Shown piece by piece: positions 22,708-33,699 of a stretch of 60,255 nt of DNA. Origin of the DNA: Trichaptum fuscoviolaceum. Lineage: Eukaryota > Basidiomycota > Agaricomycetes > Hymenochaetales > Trichaptaceae. Position 1 is the stretch's first letter; each line of letters opens with the position of its first letter. The notes under the pieces are model-generated. The model did not search any database. It had not been told where the DNA came from and saw only the letters and a list, made by a program, of their open reading frames with translations. Location of the stretch: contig CAJSYZ010000003.1 of NCBI GenBank assembly GCA_910574455.1, positions 5,298,833 to 5,359,087 of the forward strand, in the 5' to 3' direction. The position numbers and the translations under genes were made by a program.

Positions 22708-23305
22708 TAGTGTCCTCAATCGGTCAGACTGGGCCAGGGGTTGGTCAGGCCGAGGGTCAGACAAAGTAGAGTTTCCGTTGACCCCATCTGACCCGGCATG
22801 ACCCGGCCTGACCTTTGACCAAATTCAATATATAACAGATAAATTCACACAAAAATAGAAAAGTTTTGTCGTTTTAAAACAGCTGCAAAGGTTATAAAAC
22901 CTTATATATGACTTGCAGGTCCGAGAAAATTAAATCAAGGCATGGGAAATCTATTCTTTGGACCCCAGGTGGTTGTTGAGGCTATGTGTTAGTGCCGGTT
23001 TTGGCCTGCAAACCAAGTTTCACCCGAAATATGCTTGCTTTTTGTGAAAAGTAAGTTGTTCGTTATAATTTAAAGAAAGACAGGTCATTATAATGAAAGG
23101 AATACACTACATTAGAACTTTCTAGGGACTCAAGTAGTGACCTGGGGTCAGCCCGACCTTGACCTGACCCTCTTTGGCCCGGCCCACTGGGTCAGCAAAG
23201 GTTGGGACCAGGGCCGGAGACCTTTAACAAGATTCTGACCTTGCTGGGTTTGGGGTCACGGAAAAGGTAGCTTGACCCGACCCGACTTGACCTTTGAGGA
23301 CACTA
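22708..23305. mobile_element. 598-bp hAT-like MITE rich in TGACC motifs
   Basis: The ends TAGTGTCCTCAA and TTGAGGACACTA are inverted. The flanks GTCTTGCT (22700-22707) and GTTTTGCT (23306-23313) match at 7 of 8 positions, as expected of an 8-bp hAT target duplication. The subterminal regions hold dense TGACCC/GGGTCA-type motifs, about ten on each side. There is no coding capacity. Confidence 0.85.
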
Positions 23306-23313
23306 GTTTTGCT

Positions 23314-24536
23314 ATGTGCTAATAGGTAATGACAGTACCTCCTTTAGGTAAATTTTACAAGGGTATAAAGACAAGCTAGAGGTGTACAGTGTCTGCAGTT
23401 GAACCTGCCTCCGAGAGATTGGTATAGTCATGATTTCTTTGTGTCGCTCTCGGGCGCTTAACTAGCCAATAAAGACAGTTAACTCATTTCTGCGCTCCCG
23501 TACGCTCCCCTCTGCCATTGAAAATCTTGAAAAGAAAGGCTTCCTCGAGGGATGGGGCTGGCAATTTCTTGTGGGAAAAGTTGCTTTGGAGCTGGCTGAA
23601 AAGGTTTTTGCTCTAGAGCAACTTGGGTTGTCAAGGGACTGACGAGTCATGCCCCAAACCGAAGGGATACGCAGCCTTTGACGAGGATAAGCCTCGGCTC
23701 ACCCACAAGGAAGGCTAAGCCGAGCGAAGGTATCCATAGGTAGTGCCACCCATGTAAATAGATATGAAGCAAAGAACTCACCTTCACCATTAAGACCTAG
23801 ATGTTAATGCAAATAGAGAATGCAGAAAGCGAATGCAAATGAATGATGCGAATGCTTGAGGAGAATGCAAACGATAAGTGCTACACACTAATGGCGACTG
23901 CGACTGCGACGCAAATGAAAGCGCAACGTGAATGCAACGCGAATGCGAGTGCAGAGCTGTAAGTACGTGTGCGAAGCGAAGACGAATGCCAGTGCAAATG
24001 TACTACATTTCGGGTGGCACAACATGGTCCTGGACGGCAATACCGCAAATTTCGGGTGACACGAACAAGGGGCTTTGTTATAGCAGGTAGCGTCTGCTGT
24101 TTTGAAAGCGGGAAGCATCGGCTAGGCCTTGAGCAGTAAGTCGGGTGGCGCGGATAAGGCCTCGTCCAAAGCAGGCGTTGGGAAATATTTGAGGTCTTCA
24201 TCGTGCGTTGCCGCTGTCTTGAGGCTCGGAGAGTTGTGGCCGATGATCCAGAGACGCGACGGGACTTGACGTGTGACCTGCGCGTGCACCCGCTGTTCAC
24301 GAGTGGTGGTATTTCTTCGAAGTCCTTCCAACTATAATGAAATCGCAAGATTGTGTCGCTTCCAAATTAGGAAGCCTGGTTGAACTTGAAGTGCTGCGAA
24401 CTTATCCGTTCCTGATGTTGCGGAAGTGCGATGCACAAGTGCTGTGTCGTAGTTCGACATTGCCGTCAAAAAAAAGGAATGGAGAGTCTATGTTAATTTG
24501 GAGGCTTATAACCAGCTAAACCGGAGTGAGTAACAA
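23314..24536. other. degenerate coding-like and GAATGC-rich DNA
   Basis: At 23505-23643 an open frame (KKGFLEGWGWQFLVGKVALE) looks protein-like but is unassigned. From 23800 to 24010 the motif GAATGC/GCGAATGC recurs many times (an irregular microsatellite-like tract). 24120-24330 may be a further decayed exon of the adjacent PPR gene. Nothing is firmly supported. Confidence 0.35.
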
Positions 24537-25447
24537 TTAATAGCAATGTAGGTAAGTCAAGGTAAATGCGCACGTTCGCCATCGGTATGCGATTGCACTC
24601 TTGGCGCAGACCCACAAAGATTTCAGCTCTGGGTCTCCTACATGAAATTCTAATTGATTGGGAAGACGGTTCAGCATGCACGCAATCTGTTTGACCGACT
24701 GTGGTAGAACTACGTGTATCTGGGGAAACTGTTCGGAAACGTCACTGGCACGCGCCAAGTACTCAAACGAGAGATGCAATGAGAGCCAGAGGAAAAGGCG
24801 TATCAGACACGTGAACACGCTAGTGCGATCTACGAGCGTTCGGCAGCGGTCCGACCTGTATCCATCAAGAGGGATCGAACGTGCCTCTCTTGTTATTGAA
24901 TTCTTGCAGCCTTTGCCGGCATTCGAGCTGACCAATGATTCGTTGGTCCTCCTTGTCACGCTCGCTTAATGCCAGAATCATTGTCTTGTAGGTGCGAACA
25001 TTGGGCGTAATCTGACGAGTGAGCATCTCCAGGCACCTAATGGTGCATCTTCAGAAAATAGCCCATATTATGGGGTGAATGATTCACTCAGATGAATGAT
25101 TCATGTGAATGAATCAAATAGTTCACTCAAAATGAATGAATTTGCATTAATGATTCAATTTATAGTTCTTGCACAGAATCATTTACTTGTATTAAGTTTT
25201 ATAATATACATCATATATACAATAGTTTAGGGAATGAATCATAGACTTGGTGAATGATTCAAACAAAAGTGAGGGAATAAACATGATGTCTACATAGTAG
25301 GATGTAACTCAGGTGCACCTGCAGATGACCCGTGAGTGCAGGTGTGACGGCAAAGTAAAGCAAAGTGTGCAAGTTCGCAGGCTCTTCGATGCGAGTGAAC
25401 ATATTGATTAGAAATCGCCGTGCTGCAAGTGAATGAGTAAGGGATTG

Positions 25448-26390
25448 TCAACAACATGAGTAACTGCATCCACTCACGACCATTGCACGAAAACGCTGTG
25501 CATTCCTTGTGCTCCGCAATGCTACTTCTGTCGTTGCGCAGGCGATCTTCAGACGTGGTAACATGGAGTGCTTCTTGCCTTCATCCCAATACTGAACCGT
25601 GACCACTGCCGCATTCTCCAACACCATTGATCGGTACGCGCAGAGAAGCAACCCAGACAACTGAGAAGGCCAGGTGTTTGAGAGCTTGATTTCGCGTAAG
25701 CGATCACAGATGTGTATTGAAGTTACCCCGGCGGCCGTTGTGCATGTTGGAATAGAAAGTGATTCCAAAGACGAACCAAGTTGATGCAGGATGCGGCTGA
25801 GTAGCGCAGGCACCGGTTCCCGTTCCAACTCCAAAGAGCGCAGTAACTGGGTAGAGTACTAAAACAGATAGTCAGTGAAGTTCATCTTTGAACGAGATTG
25901 GAAGTTCAGCCTGACCTCGGACAGACTAGGTTTGAACAGCGGTAACGATGATCAGCAGACTCCATGTTCGGACTACGGTCCTCGATAATGATGCCAAACG
26001 TTCACTCCTTTGTCGGTCCAATTGGCGAGCTTCAACGCACGAATCCGCGGTCCTGAGCGCAATAAGGGCAAGGTGCCGCTATCGAGATATGGGGCCGTCT
26101 TGCACATGCGTGCTTCGTTGACGGCGCCCGTCGTCTGTTACCCAGGTGAGTCGCAGCCATAGAGTGAGATGTTGAGCTGGAAGAGGTTGGGACATACGAC
26201 GACTGCGTGTGCAAAGGAGTTGGAAGAGACGAAAGAGAGAGTGGTCAGTGGTCACTGCGTGCCACCGGCGTGTTAGTGACACGTGATCCCGTGCCACAGT
26301 CAACAGTGACCATTCCACTGCAAAGGCGCGTTCGCCATTGTTTCGTTCTGTTCTTTCTACTATGTTGGAGGACTATGATGCTCCCATCAA
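25448..26390 (-). pseudogene. F-box/LRR-like gene fragment inside the hAT-like element
   Basis: From 26318 the minus strand reads HVSLTRRWHAVTTDHSLFRL, an F-box-like helix pair. It then gives RLTWVTDDGRRQRSTH and, in other frames, RHLALIALRTADSC. 25834-25448 gives LSRILHQLGSSLESLSIP and CDRLREIKLSNTWPSQLSGL, LRR-like. Many mushrooms have hundreds of such F-box adaptors for SCF ubiquitin ligases. Frames shift, so it is not intact. Its 5' end abuts the divergent glycosyltransferase fragment. Confidence 0.55.
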
Positions 26391-26399
26391 CATCAAAGT

Positions 26400-27325
26400 A
26401 AGTCTCTTGTCCTCACTATCTTCGCCATCTTACTGATTCACCTTCTTCCATGTCCTCAACTCTGCCGTGGCTGCTCTGTTTCCTCGTCTCGCCTTCCTTG
26501 AGCGCCGCGTCCCCCTCGCCATCCCTCTCCTTCAGCGACTTCACGGCATCCGATGTTCCCTCCCTTTCATCCGTTATGTCGCCACCGTTCCCTCCTGTGC
26601 ATCTAGATGAGTACTTTTCGACATATATTCTTCTCGGGGTGTTGACGATGGACTCCGCCTTGGAACGCCGCATGCTCATACGGATCACCTGGGTGTCCCA
26701 CAAGCGTAGTCGCAATGGTGCAGGGGGACGATGATAGGGTAGGGACAAGTAGGACGATTATGCGGTCTGTGGTCGGTAAGCCTACGAGCAGCTGGGAGAA
26801 GCGGATTCAACTTGAGGCAGAGAGTGCGTCACCTTTCGCTGTTTTGATCGTCTCAACATTTCCCGCTAACTTGTTTTCTTCCCCTTCACCTATCCTTATG
26901 CACACGATTGGCCATCTCACTTTCAATGAGATGATTGCACTAGCCATCGGTGAACATGAACTACGGCAAGACGCATGCATTCTTAAACTGGGCATCGACG
27001 GAAGCGTGGGTGCGCCTCTGCCCGAAAACAACACAAATTACGCTCTGCCAGAATTCTCATATCAAAAGTTGTACCGCTTGCAAAGCATGGCCCGTACTCT
27101 GTGCGACCAGAATGGCACATGACGGGCCGCCAGGTGCATTGGGTGCATCCGGACTTTGTGGTGAAATTGGACGACGACTCGTCTGTGATGCTTGCGAAGC
27201 TGGAGGCGCGTCTGAGAGTTGACTTGCACACGCGTACGCAGAATGCGCGTGAGGAAAATGGCTCCGCACTCGGCATCCAGACAAAAATGGTGGTAATGCA
27301 GTGTATCCTTATTGCCATCGAGTGA
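26400..27325 (+). pseudogene. GT31 galactosyltransferase-like fragment inside the hAT-like element
   Basis: The pieces run in order across three frames: RRMLIRITWVSHKRSRNG (about 26665-26720), SWEKRIQLEAE (about 26790-26825), MNYGKTHAFLNWASTEAWV (26953-27010) and HPDFVVKLDDDSSVMLAKLE (about 27145-27205). The last contains the DDD acidic motif expected at the metal/sugar-nucleotide site. GT31 enzymes are Golgi type II membrane proteins. The fragment is frameshifted and lacks the C-terminal part of the domain. Confidence 0.6.
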
Positions 27326-27810
27326 GCCGGAGATGTAGACAGGATATACTAATATGTGTTTATATTCATTAAATAGCAAATATTATAATTTATTTTGGCC
27401 GGTGAATGATTCATGATTTATTCATCTATCTTTTTATAAGGTGTAATTTATTATCAATATAATGCTGAATGATTCATGTGAGTGAATAATTCACCCGATA
27501 ATATGGGCTATATTCAGAAGATACACCATTAGGTGTTTGGCATCTCATTGTACGTCTCCAGCATAACGGTAATCGGTTGTCCGGGTGCACGAGACGAGAG
27601 GAGCAAGCCGAGGGACATGTTGTATTCGCGCATAGGATGGGTGGGACGTGCGTAGGTTCATCACCTCTGCAAGAATGCATGCGGGATCATGCGTTTTCCG
27701 GGCAGCCTCGAAGCTCTCGAAGACCGTGACGTTGACGGGTCGCCAGCATTGTCCAGAACATCTCCAGCAGCAGGTGGTGCATGTTTACGGGGTGCTGGGG
27801 TTTGTCGCTA

Positions 27811-28560
27811 AGCCAGGTGCGAAGGCAGAGTTGGTAGGTACAATTGGTTGAGGTGCCGATTCGAGCGATTCAAGAGACTCAAGCCCAGACGCCGCCGATG
27901 AAACCGTTGGAGCGGGCTTGATGCAGTTGAACGAACATGAGGACAACTAGTGTTTCTGTATTTTCCTTGCGATCTGTACCGGCGAGCGAAAGACTGCTGA
28001 CGGCCCCGAGAGTTGATGACAAGTGCCGGGCGCTTCAGCCGTAGTTCCTCCTCCTCCTCGACTTTCGTTGCATTTGCATCCTCGGACACTATTAGCATCT
28101 GCGTCAATCCTGCGTACGATCGTACTAGACTCCCTGACCCAGAAGACGACAAACCTCTTCCACGAGCACCTAGGAGAGGGCCACCACCAGTGCCCTTCAT
28201 TTCCGGATTACTCCTCTCATTGAGGTCCTTGTACATCCGCGCTTTCGTAGGTGTAAGATTTGGTTGCCCATGCGAAGGAAGAGCCAATGCCGAACGGCTT
28301 GTTTCTCCAGGCTAGCGCAGGCAGTTTAAATGATATACTCTACATCTCCGACGACGGTGATAAAGCGCCCGGTAAGAGAATGTTGAAGGACCGTCGCAAA
28401 AATCTCCGTCGTACCGAGTTCTCGCACATACAGCAATATGCGCTGTCCTCAGGGGTCCAATCTCATGCTGTAGGAAGGCGTCTTGACCATGACCACACCT
28501 TCGGGTGCTTTTTTTTACTTTATTCAAGTTAGTCATATTCAAGTTATTTACATAAGGTAC
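27811..28560 (-). pseudogene. SEC27: coatomer beta-prime fragment, minus strand
   Basis: Minus-strand frames give VRELGT-like and SPNGRFITVVGD-like degraded sequence and a cysteine/lysine-rich tract. They then give LLGARGRGLSSS and RRIDADAN-like residues. The order follows the middle of Sec27, as in the clearer plus-strand copies at 44.7-45.2 kb and 46.7-47.2 kb. It runs directly into the PPR relic, the same COPB2-PPR junction seen near 47250. Confidence 0.6.
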
Positions 28561-29355
28561 CAAATAAGGCATGTACTGCTAACTTTAAGGTACCCGAGCT
28601 ATGCACAGATTTCAAGGAAATACTATGAGGTGTCTCGGAAAAGAAGACACATAAAGAAGAGCAACCCAGACCTCAGCGACTGATAGGCACGTGAATGCAA
28701 TTTTTTTGATTTTGAGAAGCGTAACCCTAATCCCGCTAGAACCCTCATCACCTTAAAGGGTGTTCGGGAATAGCCGCTCTTGAGTGCTGAGATTCACTGG
28801 AAAACGTACATTGATCTGAGTGACATCTGAATGTGCGCCTTGTTTGTATTAGTGGCCACGGCTGACGTTCATGTGCTGATTTTGAAGCAAGCCCGATCTC
28901 TTGGAGCCAGGGTTGACGAGGAGAAGAAAATGATGGCGGAGAGCGATCTGAAATCGGCTCGCGAGGCATTTGAGAGGCGTAGAATGGATGATGAAGGTGA
29001 GTACATCGACAAAAGCATCTTTCTGGTCGAAGGGACGATTCCTTAGTTTCGAAGGGTGCTATTATGCGACGCAAGTAGGAGAACGAGGTGACATTCAGCT
29101 TGATGTACGGAGAGCTTAGCGGGTTGTCTTCATTGGTAAGTACAAGCTCACGGATTACTCGCTCTATGCTGCCATCTATCTTGGCCTTCATACAGAGAAT
29201 ATCATTGAAGTTCCGAACCGACTGTCAAAAGCACCCGTCCCGGAATCCATTGTTTCCTTCATCCGCAAACTTACATGAATTTACAAGACGTACTCCCTGT
29301 CAAGGATGTGAGGCTGACACTATTTCACAGTCCTTGTGAAGATGGAAAAAAGCGA
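28561..29355. other. unassigned, possible gene relic
   Basis: The plus-strand stretch 28900-29045 (ARVDEEKKMMAESDLKSARE, then FERRRMDDEGEYIDKS) looks like a charged coiled segment, and open frames continue to 29339. I cannot name a family and exons do not join. Confidence 0.3.
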
Positions 29356-29359
29356 GTGT

Positions 29360-30090
29360 AGGTATAATTACTCATAATCAGTATGCATGTCTACTGTAAA
29401 CATCTGGTACACTTGATAGTCAAATATTCTGTAAGAAACATCATATGTATCGATGTATCAAGTGCAATTTGTTCGTTTTTCGTACTTGACTGCGGTATAT
29501 TCAACTGCGATCAGTCAGTATACTGTGCACCTGCTTTAGAATTACGCAGTAGACTCTGACTCTTAACCGCTGCTGCTTAATGACCTCATGCGCAATATTT
29601 CCATCACCGCAGCCGTCCAGTTAAATACGTGGTCTATGTGATGAGTCAGTAGTTAGTTCAATCCGGAAAACATGATAGTAGATCATTGCGCCGCAGGATG
29701 ATGATGATATCCGCCGGAGCATGAGCTGTGACCCGCAGTCGGATATATTTGCTTCATGACCGTTCACAAACTTAGGAGTCTTACGGGACTAACTTATGTT
29801 ATGGACAGATTGTCGGAAAAGTTATAATTAGTGCGTAATTCTGCTGTAAAAGTCCGGTACAATCGTTACTCAATTATTCTGTAGGAAACATGATATGTAT
29901 GTATGTATCAAGTGCAGTTTGTGAGTGTTTTCGTATGTGACTGCGGCCTATTGGACTGCGATCAATCAGTATACTGTGCATTTGCTTTAAGTTACGCAGT
30001 AGTCTCTGACTCTTAGAGCCTTATGCGCAATATATCCATCACCGCAGCCCGTCCAGTATAAATACGTGGTCTATGTGAGGCCTCACTGAT
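29360..30090 (+). promoter_or_regulatory. duplicated upstream region with TATA box
   Basis: About 29360-29640 and 29815-30085 are diverged direct copies sharing CAGTATACTGTGCA, TTACGCAGTAG and TGCGCAATAT. The proximal copy has TATAAATA at 30057-30064, about 45 bp before the ATG of the chromodomain gene. The distal copy reads TTAAATA at the matching place, so its TATA is damaged. The duplication suggests a promoter copied together with a lost or shifted gene start. Confidence 0.65.
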
Positions 30091-30109
30091 TAGCACTAAC
30101 GCGAAGGAC

Positions 30110-31510
30110 ATGATGAGTGATGCCTCTGCACCATCTGCCAACACATTCTTTGATCCGGATGGATCTTTACGATTTAGTCCGGCCTTGGAAATACTTGGGA
30201 ATTTCGAAATTCACACAAATCAATATGATCCGACTACGATAGATATGGTCAAAGGTTAGTTTCTTCCTCAAGAAGCTTTATTTATTTGACGTTTCTGTTT
30301 TTCATTTGGTATCTTTATATCAAATGTGCGGTTTATCACTATCGTAATACCACTAATTAGATTTACCGTCTTTCGAGAGTCCCGCACCATCTAGCGACTA
30401 CGCAAAATTCTTCGTACGTCGGGAAGATGGAAGTTCATTATCGGGTGGCGGTAAGATTTTTATGCCTTAAAGTTAAAGTATGGCATTGACACATAATCTC
30501 ATTCTTGACCTTAGATAATGACGTGGTTCGAGATACGCAAAAATCTATAAACCCGACCTCCACTCTACTAGATGCCAGGCTCTTTGCAAGAAGATCTCAG
30601 TCGGTAAATACAGAATTGCGGAGTCGAGGTAGTGTACATTCCATTTCAAGGTGCATATACTGATCTCTTTGATTAATGTATTCCATACAGAATCATCTGT
30701 GCTCTCAACTACCGCTAGCGAAGAATCTAGTAGGGAAGAATGGTTTCCAATCAAGAATGTTTCTAATGAACCCGACCTCCACTCTACTAGATGCCGGGCT
30801 CTTTGCAAGAAGATCTCAGTCGGTAAATACAGAATTGTGGAGTCGAGGTAGTGTACATTCCATTTCAAGGTGCATATACTGATCTCTTTGTTTAATGTAT
30901 TCCATACAGAATCATCTGTGCTCTCAACTACCGCTAGCGAAGAATCTAGTAAGGGTGCATGGTACCCAATCAAGAATGTTTGTCATGAAGATATGTCTGA
31001 AGACGGAATGTATTATTTTGTCGAATGGGATAAAGATGTGGAAGGTGTGAAATGGGAAGACAATGAGAAAGGGATGTATGTCAGGAGAGAAGATCTTAGT
31101 GAGGCTGCTTTCAAGAGTTGGGAAAAAAGGAAAAAGGGGTACGAATTTCCTGTCTTTCTTTTCCTGTGTATTTCTAATCTTGTCTTCTTTCAATCACGTT
31201 CAGTTTTACTTGTGATCCAGAATCTCTTTCAGATCCAAGCAGGGCATGGGTAGTGAAGAAAATCTTGCGTTATGATAAGGAGAGTGATTGTTATGAGGTA
31301 TCTTGGGACGGACAAAACCCGGACACCGGGATGCCCTGGTCAGACAGCTGGATAAGTAGAGAAAGTTTTAAAACGCAAGGTATCATCGATGAATGGGAAT
31401 CAGAACAGAAAGTCAAAAAAAGGTAAGTATTTGATTAGGTCAAGTTAAGGAGGAATATAGCTAATTCTAGGAGCAGTTACCGAAACGTTTCAAGGAACAA
31501 ACGTCTGTGA
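30110..31510 (+). CDS. two-chromodomain-like protein with a duplicated exon
   Basis: Exons at 30110-30254, 30361-30450, 30515-30628, 30910-31138, 31204-31422 and 31471-31510 splice in frame to 278 codons. The first 130 or so residues are Ser/Thr-rich. Two chromodomain-like units follow: WYPIKNVCHEDM with YYFVEWDKDVEGVKWED, and AWVVKKILRYDKESDCYEVS with MPWSDSWISRESF. Chromodomains usually read methylated histone tails, so a nuclear role is likely but inferred. A 157-nt exon copy (30691-30847) sits in the gene and must be skipped, because including it leads to a stop. A TATA box lies just upstream. No relatives were seen nearby. Confidence 0.7.
30550..30987 (+). repeat. 219-bp tandem duplication of an exon plus intron
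   Basis: 30550-30768 and 30769-30987 are nearly identical. Each holds 157 nt of exon and a 62-bp GT-AG intron. Since 157 is not a multiple of three, the same bases read as PTSTLLDARLFARRS in one copy and PDLHSTRCRALCKK in the other. Confidence 0.9.
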
Positions 31511-33690
31511 TGGCACATGCTGGTAGCGGTCATGTAGAATACATGTAACTTGTGTCTGAAATGTAGGACTATCGTCACATTGATAGCATGAAGAAAGGGT
31601 CTTTGTGCGGTGATAGAAGTGCTCTGCTTAATATGAGCAATGCGTTCATCTTATCTTATGATATATAAGTTTATAGTAAGTTCCGTATTTAGTTCCGTAT
31701 TTATTTCAAGTTGTGTGTACTGACGAAATGTAGACTCGTAGATAGTAAAGGGGACTTTCTGCCGTGCTATGAAGCTTCTTAATTAGTTACTATACTTGAG
31801 AGTAGATTACCGCTAAATTCGTGAGCATAGAAATTATTGTTTTAGAGAATTATACCCTTGGCGGCACGATGGATTTCACTTCTCTCAAGCTTTCCTGCGT
31901 ATAACTGAGTCAACTCTTTGAATCAGGTGTGAACCTGTTCTAGACCCTGGATTGTGTCAGCAAATGCTGGCAGAGAATAATGGCATGTGGACTGTAAGGC
32001 ACCTGAAGAAAGTGGATGCATGGGGCGACTCCGCTGAGAATTGACGGTGGATGTGAAATTCTTGCTGCTCATATCAGAGATAATAGAGTCGTTACACTTA
32101 ATTCTGGGTCGATTATCGTGTCTGCCATATGTAGAAGATGGGTGCGAAATAATGCTCCTACATTGGATGAAGGAGTAGACGGTGCAAGTTAATTATAGAG
32201 CGAAAGGAATCTCGTGACCAGGCCAGGCATAGTGTTTTTCCTGACGATGGCTAAGGAGGTATCATGGTGACACGTCTGCACGAGGTGCTATGTGATGACC
32301 GAAGGATAGAGTCTTGGCTACCTTAATGCTTTCCCGCTACCGCGTTCTCCGTCAGCATTTACACACTACACTGGGATTGTATATGGAGCCACAAGGTACA
32401 CGATCGGCACCAATGATTAGTCATGAAATCGAGCCTTGAGGTTATGAGAAAAGGCAATGAGGGTCATGAAAGATGGCCGTGAGTATGGTTATGGGGATCG
32501 AGGGCCGCCCAGTACCGGACAGGGTGTTGAGGGTGGGCCATGAGTAGGGGATGGTGCAGATGCAAGTCCTGAAGATCATATCACCGAACCCAGCTCTCCG
32601 ATTCACAAGACTTTAGTTGTCCTCTGCGCATAAACTTACTTAGGTATTGATTGGAACATCCTGTCTATACTCTGTCTATTAGTGCAGTGCTCCAGGAAGG
32701 TCCACATCTACGAAGCCGCTTGTATGAACATTGGATCAGAGATTAATGAAGATGATTGGTGACCGAAGTATGCTTCAAGCTGGGAGGGGAACCGGGACAG
32801 TGATTCTTGGTACGAAGGTTGAGATTGGCATTCGACGACAAGCTAATATGTACTGTTAGTATTTTGCATAAGCGAATGAGGAGTCGCAACTCGAACCTTC
32901 TTCAGGCGATTCACGATCTGGTCACGGCGTTCTTTTGGGAAATTACTCCTTCAGGTGTTGTTTACTGTTCTCAATCTTCGCATTGACGCGGTCCTTGTGT
33001 TTATCGGGTACACGGCTAGTGAAGATCTGGAAGCAGGAGTTAAATGTCTTCTTTGCGGTTACTGGGCAGCTGACGCTTCGTCCTACAGGCATACAGAGGG
33101 AGACTCAGAGCACACTCCGTGCTGTGTGGCAAAAGCACTCAAAAGTTGCCCACCTGCGCTTAGCGTTAATTGTGTTTCTTGAGCTTGCTCGAATCGAGGT
33201 GATGAAGGGACAAGCAACTGTCCGCAAGTCGCGACCAACTCTTCCCCACACATCTGGTGCATATGGAAAGGATGTTAAGAATATGCAAGAACCATACGGA
33301 GGCTGGAAGCGGCGAAGCGCGGTGAAAGTGCATATTTTGATGAGGAGTTATTACCCGGAAAATATTCTCATGTTTGTAAACTGATTGCCGGTGACCTTGC
33401 CGAACCCTTAATGCTCAAAAGTCGTTTGCGACTGGAAACCATTGGCAATCCACAGATCTACAGTAGCTGTTACACAGTCTTGACCTTAGATACTTAACGC
33501 TTGGGTACCTTAGAAAAACGCAACTGTCCGGATTCTCTGCGAAAACTGATCCGGTCACGTGAGACTGCCTTAATGGGTAAGCGACTTTTAAGTCAATTTC
33601 GATCACATGCTGATGACAAAGATGAGTAGACGTGGGTTGTCTTTCCTCTCTTTCTTCTCTTTCTTCGGGCTCACGAATAGACAGACACTC
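31511..33690. other. long stretch without a recognised gene
   Basis: The only sizeable frame is 32935-33384 (plus, 149 codons; KIWKQELNVFFAVTGQLTLR), with no motif I can place. Short coding-like text around 31925-32045 is also unassigned. I see no terminal repeats. Confidence 0.35.
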
Positions 33691-33699
33691 CTAATGGCG

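Larger units (their letters stand above)
25030..27539. mobile_element. 2.5-kb hAT-like element carrying two host gene fragments
   Basis: The left end CAGGCACCTAATGGTG and the reverse of the right end CAAACACCTAATGGTG form terminal repeats, continuing to ATAGCCCATATTAT with few mismatches. GCATCTC flanks both sides (25023-25029, 27540-27546), or 8 bp with one mismatch. Subterminal DNA is full of GAATGATTCA motifs. No transposase is found. Instead the interior holds an F-box/LRR gene piece (minus) and a GT31 glycosyltransferase piece (plus). It interrupts a PPR relic at a defined site. Confidence 0.88.
24540..27810 (-). pseudogene. PPR protein relic split by a transposon
   Basis: Two minus-strand pieces (27810-27540 and 25029-24540) become contiguous if 25030-27539 is removed. 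The first gives AIDNAGDP, HDPACILAEVMNLRTSHP, REYNMSLGLLLSSRAPGQP and ITVMLETYNEM. The second continues LTRQITPNVRTYKTMILALS and LECRQRLQEFNNKRGTFD. These are pentatricopeptide-repeat signatures, a family that binds organellar RNA. A homologous plus-strand piece lies at 47290-47700. Frameshifts are present outside the insertion as well. Confidence 0.75.

Noticed and set aside
23400..23465. tRNA-like text (TGGTATAGTCATGA)
   Set aside because: No acceptor stem pairing and no T-arm consensus downstream.
32935..33384. 149-codon frame considered as a transposase piece
   Set aside because: No DDE, zinc-finger or hAT dimerisation motif could be identified.
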